Below, piece after piece: positions 1 to 12,146 of a stretch of DNA of 64,000 nucleotides. A program made the translations under genes and the position numbers. This stretch comes from Anthopleura xanthogrammica (lineage: Eukaryota; Cnidaria; Anthozoa; Actiniaria; Actiniidae). Each line of letters begins with the position of its first letter. Within the stretch, counting starts at the first letter, position 1. The DNA lies in NCBI GenBank assembly GCA_964019055.1, contig OZ025215.1, forward strand, positions 2,195,001 to 2,259,000, written 5' to 3'. The notes beneath the pieces are model-generated. The model was not told where the DNA came from. It ran no database searches and worked only from the letters and a program-made list of their open reading frames with translations.

Positions 1-3000
1 CCGCATCGTCTTCCAGGAGTTGTAAGCTGTTGGTATGAATCTGATATATCGTACCAAAACTGGAATATCTAAGACATTCTTGACAACAGTATTGCTATCT
101 GTATTACCAGGAAACAACTAGAACAAAAAATACCATAATATTTTCACAATAGTATCACTACTTTGTACCAGTAAAATAGCAAAAAAAAAAAAGCACATCA
201 TATGATATGTTGTTTTTTTTAATATATAATCGAAGGTGGTGATTATTAAGTTCATGGTTTCAAACATTCTCACAGTGGACACTTTTGCGTCGTAACATTT
301 ATTATTGCGTGACATCATTTCTTTTTATTTTTCAATTGTAACAACTCATGATCAACTATTACCTTGTGTGCGATTCCATTTTTGTAAGTAGCCCATACGC
401 CATTCACAGATGTTGATATCTTATATTGAGTAGTTCTTTCGGAGCAGCCGTTGCATCCTTGTGTAGCCACAGCACAGATAACAAACACTTTACCCAAGTC
501 TATCTGTAGGTAGTCACTGGGGTCAGATGGTGTCCTTGGTGCCCACCCGCCATAACCTGCACCATTCAGGCGTGCATCCCATGGTTCATTTGAACTACCA
601 TAAAACGAAGTCGCTGTGAACTTGTTATCCGGTATAATACTACGGTCTGCTATCCCAACAGCTGCATTGTACTTGCAATCTAAGGTTAAAAATATCTCAT
701 GTTAGTGTTTGAAACATGTGTGAATTAGAACATCGCGAATTGAAAGTTTCATTTTTCTTTCACAAAGCAAATTCTTTTTCAACAATTTCTGATATTTCGG
801 CCAAAAAAACAACAACAACAAATGAACAAATTTGAGTGGGATCATATTAAAAACCTCACCGTTTTCAGCTGTTGTTCTTTGGATTTCATCAGTATATGGG
901 CCATCCCTGATTGTATATGCCAATAGTTTGAAGGAGTACGGAGTACACCTCTCCAGTCCAGTTAGTACATAACTTAAAGTTGCATTATCGGACAAAGTCT
1001 CGTTCGTTGAGAAGCCAATGTTTTGCGTAAGGTTTTCGTAACGCAGCTTGAACCCTCTGATGATGCCATTTGTTTCAGTCGGCAAAGCCCATTCCAACTG
1101 AATAGAGGTGGAACCTAGACCCGTTGCTTCGAACTTTACTGGTTTACCTGGAGCTGAAGTTCGTATAGATTTGATGAACAGTTGAGTTGCAAGTACTTCT
1201 ACATGTACATCACAGCATATATCTGCATGATGAATACCTCAAGGGAAATCTGAATCTGTACGAAACTAATTTTTGAAGTGGTGGTGGTAATGTTTATGTG
1301 GGGTGGAGTGGGTCCAAATATGCACAATATACTATGGAAAAATATTTTCATTGACCTACCATCTTCCATTGTACGCACAATGACGTCTGCACTAACAGGA
1401 CCTTCTCCATTGTCATTGAAGCACTTTACTGTAATTCGATATTCAGTCCACTTCTCTAGGTTTGTTATGTTGTAGCTTGTTTGCTCAGCACTTGTAAGAT
1501 ATTCCTTGGTACGATTCACGGATATAGGTGCACAGGATATTTTGTACCCTCTAACAGGACCATTGGATCCACACTTTGAAGCCTTCCAAAGATACGAATG
1601 TAAATATGAATGCAATATGAAAAAGAAACATGCAACAGTTTATGAAGAATGATCTTTTGAAAAAACTAGAAATTGAGAAAGGTATCTGTTAAAAATATTC
1701 TTGAATATTTTTGACGGGTATTCCTGTTAAACCGATATTTTAATAGAATGAAAAATATTATTGATCGTGAAAATGTAATAAAGAAATCATATTTATTAGT
1801 TTGTCTCACGATTGAGGGTCATTTGTAGCGGACCGCGACGTTTCGACTGCAAGCTGCTAGTCTTCATCAGGCGATGGTGTAGACTGGATGGTGCGTTTGT
1901 TATATACCGCTCGTCGGATCATCTGCGCTGTGATTGGATGGTCGGTTTGCCCTCTGATTGGATGCTTCGTAGTGAGTCTCCGCCCAGATTGTTTTCTTAT
2001 AGTCGGCATCCACGCTTGTGGGATATTTCTATACCACTGTCCCTATTGATGTTATTAGGTTCTGCGTGTGTACCAATGGTGGTCTCGATCTACACATTCC
2101 ACCTCATTTCAGTCAGGGTAATGTCCGGTCTCGTGGACATGATCAGCTACTGCTGATTTCTCTAAACGGACCAAACGTATGTCTCTCTCATGTTCTTTCA
2201 TTCTTTCTTGGACTGCTCTGGCATATAACAGAAGCACCATCCAGTCTACATCATCGCCTGATGAAGACTCAAGGTTGCAGTCGAAACGTCGCGGTTTATA
2301 TTTATATTATATTTGAAGAACACAATCAATTTTTGGTTGTTGCTTGGCATGTTTTAAGAATAAAATCAATTCTTAGGAATGTATGCTACACCAAACTTGA
2401 TTTGCTCACTTTGAAATGTAAACATAAAACTATGAAGCAAGATTATGCATGAATAGGACCTTAATCATGAACTACCAGACATTAGTAACACCTATTCTTC
2501 GGCTTGATATTTTGCATTAGCTGAAACAAATATTGTACAAGAATATACAGAGCCCTATAACTTACATGCCAAGTAACACGTACACTCTGTGATGATAGGG
2601 AATATGCTTTAACTGACATCGGAACACCGTATGGTCCTGCAAAAGATATAAAGACGAGTAGCTGTGAACAAATGAGCAGATCAAGTTTATTCGATATGCA
2701 GTATAAGGCTCATCATAAATGGAAGAATTATAAAATAGTTTAACATCTAAGATACATATAAAATTTAAACAAAATACTTGATTTCAAATCTCAGAAGAAT
2801 AAAATCCACATTCTTTCTTACCCAGATTGTAGCGTACTGATAACATGCTAAAAAAACGTATCTAAAATTGATCATTAGGTTTACCTTAAGCACTGAGTAG
2901 AAGTATAAAATTCCAGTTAGGTAGATTAATATTCAAATGGTTAACTGTGATCTTGGCGGATTATTCAAAATTAGTTTTGATGATAGGTTGAGTGTTTATG

Positions 3001-6000
3001 ATCAAATACTGATAAATTACAGCCAGGAAAGTTTTACGTTTTTCCCAAAGAAAATATAGCCAGTCATAGACTGATAAATATTAAAAACTGTCACTACTTA
3101 CGAGCTGCTAAATGCGTCGTAAAGTTCGCAGAACAACTCCACTGTCCATGACCACTTTTGCTAACAGCTCTTATCTTAACACTATAGTTTGTATAGGGAG
3201 TAAGATCAGTTATGTTGGCACTAACTTCAGAACCTGATACATTTAATACCCCGGTATTGTTGTTGTTTTCGTATTTTATGATAAAGGATGTCACATTTGC
3301 TTGGGATGGTTTCCTCCATCTTACAGTAGCTGAGGTTGACGTGAGATTTTCTACTCTTGGTGCTGGTGAGGTCCATTGGAGATCTACAATTCAATGGGAA
3401 AAAAATTAACACTGATTATGTAAGTACGTTATGATCAAAAACGACCATTTAGTGTGTATCATGGTCTCGACGTTCATTGGTGTTCAAAGATCCATTTTTT
3501 GCTGCTGCTAACGGATAATCCTATTTAAACTTAACGACTAATAATGCAGACGGCTTTTCCTATCTTTTGTGTATACCTTTCATGAATCCATAGGCTTCTA
3601 CTCGCATCGTCTTCCAGGAGTTGTAAGCTGTTGGTATGAATCTGATGTATCGTACCAAAACTGGAACATCTAAGACATTCTTGACAACAGTATTACTATC
3701 TGTATTACCAGGAAACAACTAGAACAAAAATACCATGATATTTTCAAAATAGTATCACTGCTTTCTACCAGTAAAATGCTAAAAAATAAGCAGATCATGT
3801 GATGTGTTTTTATTATTATTTATATAATCGAAGGTTGTGATAATTAAGTTCATGCCTTTGTAACGTTTATTATTACATGACATCATTTCCTTTTGCTTTT
3901 CAATTGTAACAACTTATGCCGGATCAACTATTACCTTGTCTGCGATTCCATTTTTGTAAGTAACCCATACGCCATTTACAGATGTTGATATCTTATATTG
4001 AGTAGTTCTTTCGGAGCAGCCGTTGCATCCTTGTGTAGCCACAGCACAGATAACAAACACTTTACCCAAGTCTATCTGTAGGTAGTCACTGGGGTCAGAT
4101 GGTGTCCTTGGTGCCCACCCGCCATAACCTGCACCATTCAGGCGTGCATCCCATGGTTCATTTGAACTACCATAAAACGAAGTCGCTGTGAACTTGTTAT
4201 CCGGTATAATACTACGGTCTGCTATCCCAACAGCTGCATTGTACTTGCAATCTAAGGTTAAAAATATCTCATGTTAGTGTTTGAAACATGTGTGAATTAG
4301 AACATCGCGAATTGAAAGTTTCATTTTTCTTTCACAAAGCAAATTCTTTTTCAACAATTTCTGATATTTCGGCCAAAAAAACAACAACAACAAATGAACA
4401 AATTTGAGTGGGATCATATTAAAAACCTCACCGTTTTCAGCTGTTGTTCTTTGGATTTCATCAGTATATGGGCCATCCCTGATTGTATATGCCAATAGTT
4501 TGAAGGAGTACGGAGTACACCTCTCCAGTCCAGTTAGTACATAACTTAAAGTTGCATTATCGGACAAAGTCTCGTTCGTTGAGAAGCCAATGTTTTGCGT
4601 AAGGTTTTCGTAACGCAGCTTGAACCCTCTGATGATGCCATTTGTTTCAGTCGGCAAAGCCCATTCCAACTGAATAGAGGTGGAACCTAGACCCGTTGCT
4701 TCGAACTTTACTGGTTTACCTGGAGCTGAAGTTCGTATAGATTTGATGAACAGTTGAGTTGCAAGTACTTCTACATGTACATCACAGCATATATCTGCAT
4801 GATGAATACCTCAAGGGAAATCTGAATCTGTACGAAACTAATTTTTGAAGTGGTGGTGGTAATGTTTATGTGGGGTGGAGTGAGTCCAAATATGCACAAT
4901 ATACTATGGAAAAATATTTTCATTGACCTACCATCTTCCATTGTACGCACAATGACGTCTGCACTAACAGGACCTTCTCCATTGTCATTGAAGCACTTTA
5001 CTGTAATTCGATATTCAGTCCACTTCTCTAGATTTGTTATGTTGTAGCTTGTTTGCTCAGTACTTGTAAGATATTCCTTGGTACGATTCACGGATATAGG
5101 TGCACAGGATATTTTGTACCCTCTAACAGGACCATTGGATCCACACTTTGAAGCCTTCCAAAGATACGAATGTAAATATGAATGCAATATATGAAAAAGA
5201 AACATGCAACAGTTTATGAAGAATGATCTTTTGAAAAAACTAGAAATTGAGAAAGGTATCTGTTAAAAATATTCTTGATTATTTTTGACGGGTATTCCTG
5301 TTAAACCGATATTTTAATAGAATGAAAAATATTATTGATCGTGAAAATGTAATAAAGAAATCATATTTATAAGTTTGTCTCACGATTGAGGGTCATTTGT
5401 AGCGGACCGCGACGTTTCGACTGCAATCTGCTAGTCTTCATCAGGCGATGGTGTAGACTGGATGGTGCGTTTGTTATATACCGCTCGTCGGATCATCTGC
5501 GCTGTGATTGGATGGTCGGTTTGCCCTCTGATTGGATGCTTCGTAGTGAGTCTCCGCCCAGATTGTTTTCTTATAGTCGGCATCCACGCTTGTGGGATAT
5601 TTCTATACCACTGTCCCTATTGATGTTATTAGGTTCTGCGTGTGTACCAATGGTGGTCTCGATCTATACATTCCACCTCATTTCAGTCAGGGTAATGTCC
5701 GGTCTTGTGGACATGATCAGCTACTGCTGATTTCTCTAAACGGACCAAACGTATGTCTCTCTCATGTTCTTTCATTCTTTCTTGGACTGCTCTGGCATAC
5801 AACAGAAGCACCATCCAGTCTACATCATCGCCTGATGAAGACTCAAGGTTGCAGTCGAAACGTCGCGGTCCTCTACAAATGACCCTCATGCAGTCGTGAG
5901 ATAAACGAATAAGTATCATTTGTAAATATATTATATTTGAAGAACACAATCAATTTTTGGTTGTTCCTCCCGCATGTTTTAAGAATAAAATCAATTCTTA

Positions 6001-9000
6001 GGAATGTATGCCACACCAAACTTGATTTGCTCACTTTGAAATTTAAACATTAAACCATGAAGCAAGATTATGCATGAATAGGACCTTAATCATGAACTAC
6101 CAGACATTAGTAACACCTATTCTTTGGCTTGCATGATATTTTGCATTAGCTGAAACAAATATTGTACAAGAATATACAGAGCCCTATATAACTTACATGC
6201 CAAGTAACACGTACACTCTGTGATGATAGGGAATATGCTTTAACTGACATCGGAACACCGTATGGTCCTGCAAAAGATATAAAGACGAGTAGCTAAAAAC
6301 AAATGGGTAGATCAAGTTTATTCGCTATGAAGGATAAGGGTAAAGGGCAGAATTATAAAATAGTTTAACATCTAAGATACATATAAAATATAAACAAAAT
6401 ACTTGATTTCAATTTTCACAAGATAAAATAAATAAATAAGAATTAACAGTGGAATCCACCGAGTGGCTCTTTCTTCACTGCATTCCAATTGGAATTTAGA
6501 AGTTGATTTTTGAGGAGGCAGAAAAAACCGGAGAACCCGGATACACCCTCGAAGCACAGGAGAGAACCAACAAACAACTCTACTCACATACGACACCGAG
6601 CCCAAGAATAAAATCCACATTTTTTCTTATCCAGATTGTACTGTACTGATAACATGCTACAAAGTATACTAAGTAAAACTAAGTAAACAACCTCAAATTT
6701 ATCATTAGGTTTACCTTAAGCAAAGAGTAAAAGTATAAAATTCCAGTTAGGTAAATAACTAGTCAAATGGTTAACTGTGATCGTGGGGTAATATTCAAGA
6801 TTAGTATTGACGATAGGCTGAGTGTTTATGATAAAATACTGATAAATTACAGCCAGAAAAATTTTACGCTTTTTCCAAAGAAACTATAGCCAGTCTCAGA
6901 CTGATAAATTTTAAAAACTGTCACTACTTACGAGCTGCTAAATCCGTCGTGAAGTTTGTAGAACAGCTCCACTGTCCATGACCAGTTTTGCTAACAGCTT
7001 TTATCTTAACACTGTAGTTTGTATAGGGAGTAAGATCAGTGATGTTAGCACTAACTTCAGAACCTGATACATTCAATACCCCGGTGTTGTTGTTGTTTTC
7101 GTATTTTATAATAAAGGATGTCACATTTGCTTGGGATGGTTTCCTCCACCTTACAGTAGCTGAGGTTGAAGTGAGATTTTCTACTCTTGGTGCTGGTGAG
7201 GTCCATTGGAGATCTACAATTCAATGGGTAAAAAATTAACATCGATCATGTAAGTACGTTATGATCAAAAACGACCATCTAGTGCGCGTCCTGGTCTCGA
7301 CGTTCATTGATGTTCAAAGATCCATTTTTTACTGCTGCTTACGGATAAGCCTTTTTAAACTTAACGACTGATAATGCAGACGACTTTTTCTATCTTTTGT
7401 GCATACCTTTCATAAACCCATAGGCTTCTACCCGCATCGTCTTCCAGGAGTTGTAAGCTGTTGGTATGAATCTTAGGTATCGTACCAAAACTGGAACATC
7501 TAAGACATTCTTGACAACAGTATTACTATCTGTATTACCAGGAAACAACTAGAACAAAAACATCATGATATTTTCAAAATAGTATCACTACTTTCTACCA
7601 GTAAAATAGAAAAAAAAAATCATGTGATGTGTTTTTATTATTATTTATATAATCGAAGGTTGTGATTATTAAGTTCATGGCTGCAAACATTCTCACAGTG
7701 GACACTTTTGCGTCGTAACGTTTATTATTGCGTGACAACCTTTCCTTTTACTTTTCAATTGTAACAACTCATGATCAACTATTACCTTGTCTGTGATTCC
7801 ATTTTTGTAAGTAGCCCATACGCCATTCAAAGATGTTGATATCTTATATTGAGTAGTTCTCTCAGAGCAGCGGTTGCATCCTTGTGTAGCCACAGCACAG
7901 ATAACAAACACTTTACCCAAGTCTATCTGTAGGTAGTCACGGGGGTCAGATTGTGTTCTTGGTGTCCACCCATAATCTGCACCATTCAGGCGTGCATCCC
8001 ATGGTTCATTGGAACTACTATACCACGAAGTCGCTGTGAACTTGTCATCCGGTATAATATTACGGTCTCCTATACCAACAGCCGCATTGTACTTGCAATC
8101 TAAGGTTTAAAATATATCATGTTAGTGTTTGAAACATGCATGTGTGAATTAGAATATCGCGAATTGAAAGTTTTATTTTTCTTTCACAAAGCAAATTCTT
8201 TTTCAACAATTTCTGATATTTCAATTTGACTCAGTGGAATCAAATTAAAAACCTCACCGTTTTCAGCTGTTGTTCTTTGGATTTCATCAGTATATGGGCC
8301 ATCCTTGATTGTATATGCCAATAGTTTGAAGGAGTACGGAGTACACCTCTCCAGTCCAGTTAGTACATAACTTAAAGTTGCATTACCGGACAAAGTCTCG
8401 TTCGTTGAGAAGCCAATGTTTTGCGTAAGGTTTTCGTAATGCAGCTTGAACCCTCTGATGATGCCATTTGTTTCAGTCGGCAAAGCCCATTCCAACTGAA
8501 TAGAGGTGGAACTTAGAACCGTTGCTTCGAAATTTTCTGGTTTACCTGGAGCTGAAGTACGTATAGATTTGATGAACAGTTGAGTTTCAAATACTTCTAC
8601 ATGTACATCACAACGTATATCTAGATGATGAAAATCTCAAGGGAAATCTGAATTTGCACGAAACTAATTTTTGAAGTGGTGGTGGTACTGTTTATGTGAG
8701 GTGGAGTGGGTCCAAATATACACAATATACTATGGAAAAATATTTTCATTGACCTACCATCTTCCATTGTACGCACAAGGATGTCTGCGCTAGCAGGACC
8801 TTCTCCATTGTCATTGAAGCACTTTACTGTAATTCGATATTCAGTCCACTTCTCTAGATTTGTTATGTTGTAGCTTGTTTGCTCAGCACTTGTAATATAT
8901 TCCCTTGTACGATTCACGGATATAGGTGCACAGGATATTTTGTACCCTCTAAAAGGACCATTGGATCCACACTTTGAAGCCTTCCAAAGATACGAATGTA

Positions 9001-12000
9001 GATATGAATGCAATATGAAAAAGAAACAATGCAACAGTTTATGAAGAACGATTCTTTGAAAAAAACTAGAAATTGAGAAAGGTATCTCTTAAAAATATTC
9101 TTGATTATTTTTGACGGGTATTCCTGTTAAACCGATATTTTAATAGAATGAAAAGTATTATTGATCGTGCAAATGCAATAAAGAAATCATATTTATTAGT
9201 TTGTCTCACGATTGAGGGTCATTTGTAGCGGACCGCGACGTTTCGACTGCAAGCTGCTAGTCTTCATCAGGCGATGGTGTAGATTGGATGGTGCGTTTGT
9301 TATATACCGCTTGTCGGATCATCTGCGCTGTGATTGGATGGTCGGTTTGCCCTCTGATTGGATGTTTTATGGTGAGTCTCCTCCCAGATTGTTTTCTTAT
9401 AGTCGGCATCCACGCTTGTGGGATATTTCTATACCTGTCCCTGGTGGTCTCGATCTACACATTCCACCTCATTTCAGTCAGGGTAATGTACGGTCTTGTG
9501 GACATGATCAGCTACTGCTGATTTCTCTAAACGGGCCAAACGTATGTCTCTCTCATGTTCTTTCATTCTTTCTTGGACTGCTCTGGCATATAACAGAAGC
9601 ACCATCCAGTCTACATCATCGCCTGATGAAGACTCAAGGTTGCAGTCGAAACGTCGCGGTCCTCTACAAATGACCCTCAAGCAGTCGTGAGATAAACGAA
9701 TAAGTATCATTTCTTAAAAATATCTTGATATTTGAAGAACACAATCAATTTTTGGTTGTTGCTTGGCATGTTTTAAGAATAAAATCAATTCTTAGGAATG
9801 TATGCTACACCAAACTTGATTTGCTCACTTTGAAATGTAAACATAAAACTATGAAGCAAGATTATGCATGAATAGGACCCTGATCATGAACTACCAGACA
9901 TTAGTAACCACCTATTCTTTGGCTTGATATTTTGCATTAGCTGAAACAAATATTGTACAAGAATATATAGAGCTCAAACTTACATGCCAAGTAACACGTA
10001 CACTCTGTGATGATAGGGAATATGCTTTAACTGACATCGGAACACCGTATGGTCCTGCAAAAGATATAAAGACGAGTAGCTGAAAACAAATGAGCAGATC
10101 AAGTTTATTCGCTATGCAGCATAAGGCTAATCATAAACGGCAGAATTATAAAATAGTTTAACATCTAAGATACATATAAAATTTAAACAAAATACTTGAT
10201 TTCAAATCTCAGAAGAATAAAATCCACATTCTTTCTTATCCAGATTGTAGAGTACTGATAACATGCTAAAAAAACGTATCTAAAATTGATCATTAGGTTT
10301 ACCTTAAGCACTGAGTAGAAGTATAAAATTCCAGTTAGGTAGATTAATATTCAAATGGTTAACTGTGATCTTGGCGGATTATTCAAAATTAGTTTTGATG
10401 ATAGGTTGAGTGTTTATGATCAAATACTGATAAAAAAAGCCAGGAATGTTTTACGTTTTCCCCAAAGAAAATATAGCCAGTCTCAGACTGATAAATTTTA
10501 AAAACTGTCACTACTTACGAGCTGCTAAATCCGTCGTGAAGTTTGCAGAACAGCTCCACTGTCCATGACCACTTTTGCTAACAGCTCTTATCTTAACACT
10601 ATAGTTTGTATAGGGAGTAAGATCAGTGATGTTGGCACTAACTTCAGAACCTGATACATTTAATACCCCGGTATTGTTGTTGTTTTCGTATTTTATGATA
10701 AAGGATGTCACATTTGCTTGGGATGGTTTCCTCCATCTTACAGTAGCTGAGGTTGACGTGAGATTTTCTACTCTTGGTGCTGGTGAGGTCCATTGGAGAT
10801 CTACAATTGAATGGGGAAAAAATTAACACCGATTATGTAAGTACGTTATGATCAAAAACGACCATCTAGTGCGTATCATGGTCTCGACGTTCATTGGTGT
10901 TCAAAGATCCATTTTTTGCTGCTGCAAACGGATAAGCCTTTTTAAACTTAACGACTGATAATGCAGACGACTTTTTCTATCTTTTGTGTATACCTTTCAT
11001 AAACCCATAGGCTTCTACCCGCATCGTCTTCCAGGAGTTGTAAGCTGTTGGTATGAATCTGATGTATCGTACCAAAATTGGAACATCTAAGACATTCTTG
11101 ACAACAGTATTGCTATCTGTATTACCAGGAAACAACTAGAACAAAAATACCATGATATTTTCAAAATAGTATCACTGCTTTCTACCAGTAAAATGCTAAA
11201 AAATAAGCAGATCATGTGATATGTTTTTATTATTATTTATATAATCGAAGGTGGTGATAATTAAGTTCATGCCTTTGTAACGTTTATTATTACATGACAT
11301 CATTTCCTTTTGCTTTTCAATTGTAACAACTTATGCCGGATCAACTATTACCTTGTCTGCGATTCCATTTTTGTAAGTAACCCATACGCTAGTACTTTTG
11401 TTGACAGATGTTGATATCTTATATTGCGTAGTTCTTTCAGAGCAGCCATTGCATCCTTGTGTAGCCACAGCACAGATAACAAACACTTTACCCAAGTCTA
11501 TCTGTAGGTAGTCACTGGGGTCAGATGGTGTCCTTGGTGCCCATCCGCCATAATCTGCACCATTCAGGCGTGCGTCCCATGGTTCATTTGAACTACCATA
11601 CCACGAAGTCGCTGTGAACTTGTCATTCGGTATTATATTACGGTCTGCTATACCAACAGCTGCATTGTACTTGCAATCTAAGGTTAAAAATATCTCATGT
11701 TAGTGTTTGAAACATGTGTGAATTAGAATATAGCGAATTGAAAGCTTTATTTTTCTGAAACGAAGGAAATTCTTTCTCAACAATTTGTGATATTTCAATC
11801 AAATAATGTTTAAATTAAACAAATTTTAGTGGGATCATATTAAAAACCTCACCGTTTTCAGCTGTTGTTCTTTGGATTTCATCAGTATATGGACCATCCC
11901 TGATTGTATATGCCAATAGTTTGAAGGAGTACGGAGTACACCTCTCCAGTCCAGTTAGTACATAACTTAAAGTTGCATTACCGGTTAAAGTCTTGTTCGA

Positions 12001-12146
12001 TGAGAAGTCAATGTTTTGCATAAGGTTTTCGTAACGCAGCTTGAACCCTCTGATGATGCCATTTGTTTCAGACGGCAAAGCCCAATCCAATTGAATACTG
12101 GTGGAACTTAGAACCGTTGCTTCAAAATTTTCTGGTTTACCTTGAG
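1..12146 (-). CDS. Tandem discoidin/FN3 exon array (partial receptor-like gene)
   Basis: Twenty-one consecutive minus-strand exons, in transcript order: 12146-11853 (FN3), 11677-11352 and 11135-10994 (discoidin halves), 10800-10519 (FN3), 10054-9984 plus 8980-8758 (FN3 in two exons), 8551-8258 (FN3), 8099-7786, 7548-7407, 7213-6932, 6267-6197, 5154-4932, 4725-4432, 4251-3935, 3718-3577, 3383-3102, 2636-2566, 1582-1360, 1153-860, 679-363, and 117 to the window edge (cut). Each domain is bounded by phase-1 introns and every join keeps frame. Discoidin halves show the F5/8C core (for example [16 protein letters not shown] and RVE.YG-like ends); FN3 exons show the W and Y.. V.A patterns. The two-exon FN3 has the same exon lengths (71 and 223 nt) as FN3-1 of the receptor at 17,202-37,356, so the loci are homologous. 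Role presumably extracellular adhesion or recognition (inferred). No signal-peptide exon precedes it and the 3' end is outside the window. Confidence 0.8.
1832..1875 (-). ncRNA. Hammerhead ribozyme motif, minus strand (sense to host gene)
   Basis: Identical in pairing to 9,232-9,275. Confidence 0.6.
2253..2295 (+). ncRNA. Hammerhead ribozyme motif, plus strand
   Basis: Complete core and stem I arms even though the element is truncated directly after it. Confidence 0.58.
5406..5449 (-). ncRNA. Hammerhead ribozyme motif, minus strand (sense to host gene)
   Basis: As 9,232-9,275 with one stem II loop change (GCAGATTGC in place of GCAGCTTGC); the pairing arms are kept. Confidence 0.6.
5827..5869 (+). 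ncRNA. Hammerhead ribozyme motif, plus strand
   Basis: Same core and stems as 9,618-9,660: CTGATGA, GACT/AGTC stem II, GAAACGTC, atcgc/gcggt stem I. Confidence 0.6.
6420..6612 (-). mobile_element. SINE body in array unit B
   Basis: Shares the 'gtggaatttagaagttgat', 'ggagaacccgga' and 'ctctactcacat' blocks with the SINE at 51,540-51,826. The two sister units lack it at the matching site (about 2,805 and 10,213). The tRNA-like head is missing. Confidence 0.6.
9232..9275 (-). ncRNA. Hammerhead ribozyme motif, minus strand (sense to host gene)
   Basis: The complement reads CTGATGA, then a stem II of GACT with GCA/TGC and AGTC, then GAAACGTC, with the same atcgc/gcggt stem I. It is in the transcribed orientation of the receptor-like array. 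Confidence 0.6.
9618..9660 (+). ncRNA. Hammerhead ribozyme motif (type I-like), plus strand
   Basis: Core CTGATGA, stem II GACT..AGTC with inner CAA/TTG pairs, then GAAACGTC. Stem I pairs 'atcgc' before the core with 'gcggt' after the GTC cleavage triplet. Stem III is only the self-complementary ACGT, as reported for Penelope-like elements. Activity is not shown by sequence alone. Confidence 0.6.

Larger units (their letters stand above)
1802..2297 (-). mobile_element. Penelope-like element remnant, copy 3 (intronic)
   Basis: Same element at the same intron position as in the other two units. Its right end is cut short just after the hammerhead core (at about 2,297), losing the distal 'ctacaaatgaccctc' segment that the other copies keep. 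The shared position shows insertion before the unit duplicated. Confidence 0.65.
1..3718 (-). repeat. Array unit C, near-identical to part of unit B
   Basis: Third unit in transcript order. The stretch 320-1,600 is almost base-for-base the same as 3,890-5,170 (offset about 3,572), with only scattered differences. This suggests a very recent duplication, ongoing conversion, or an assembly duplication. Confidence 0.75.
5378..5908 (-). mobile_element. Penelope-like element remnant, copy 2 (intronic)
   Basis: Best preserved of the three copies. Reading the minus strand from about 5,949 gives the GIY-YIG tail up to 'HKTGHYPD', then a stop, then 'NEVECIDRD' and 'HWYTRR', then a frame change into 'NNINRDSGIEI'. 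The inverted ends are ~50 bp each and both hold hammerhead-type cores. It sits in the intron between the two halves of the split FN3. Confidence 0.7.
3577..7548 (-). repeat. Array unit B
   Basis: Second unit in transcript order. It carries the same exon series and the same intronic Penelope-like remnant (5,378-5,908). Unlike its sisters it has a ~190-bp SINE body inserted at about 6,420-6,612, between the sequence matching 2,800 and 2,810 in the next unit. Confidence 0.75.
9203..9693 (-). mobile_element. Penelope-like element remnant, copy 1 (intronic)
   Basis: About 490 bp bounded by inverted ends (a 'gagggtcatttgtag'-type start and its complement 'ctacaaatgaccctc'). The minus strand encodes a decayed C-terminal tail of a GIY-YIG type: residues EHERDIRL..SAVADHVHKTGH precede broken pieces of the usual 'IDRD.HWYTRR' and 'INRDSGIEI' strings. 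Reverse transcriptase is absent. This copy has an extra internal deletion near 9,435. Assignment rests on my recognition of this tail plus the hammerhead motifs at both ends. Confidence 0.65.
7407..11135 (-). repeat. Array unit A (discoidin-FN3-FN3-FN3, most divergent)
   Basis: First unit in transcript order, from discoidin second half back to the next unit's discoidin; the matching discoidin first half is 11677-11352. That discoidin exon is 326 nt against 317 and 314 nt in its sisters because of a small in-frame insertion. The unit has clear substitutions from the other two. Its intron holds one Penelope-like remnant (9,203-9,693). Confidence 0.75.

Noticed and set aside
1812..2452. Plus-strand open frames repeated at 5,386-5,882 and 9,212-9,673
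   Set aside because: They lie on the opposite strand of the Penelope-like remnant and show no protein family features.
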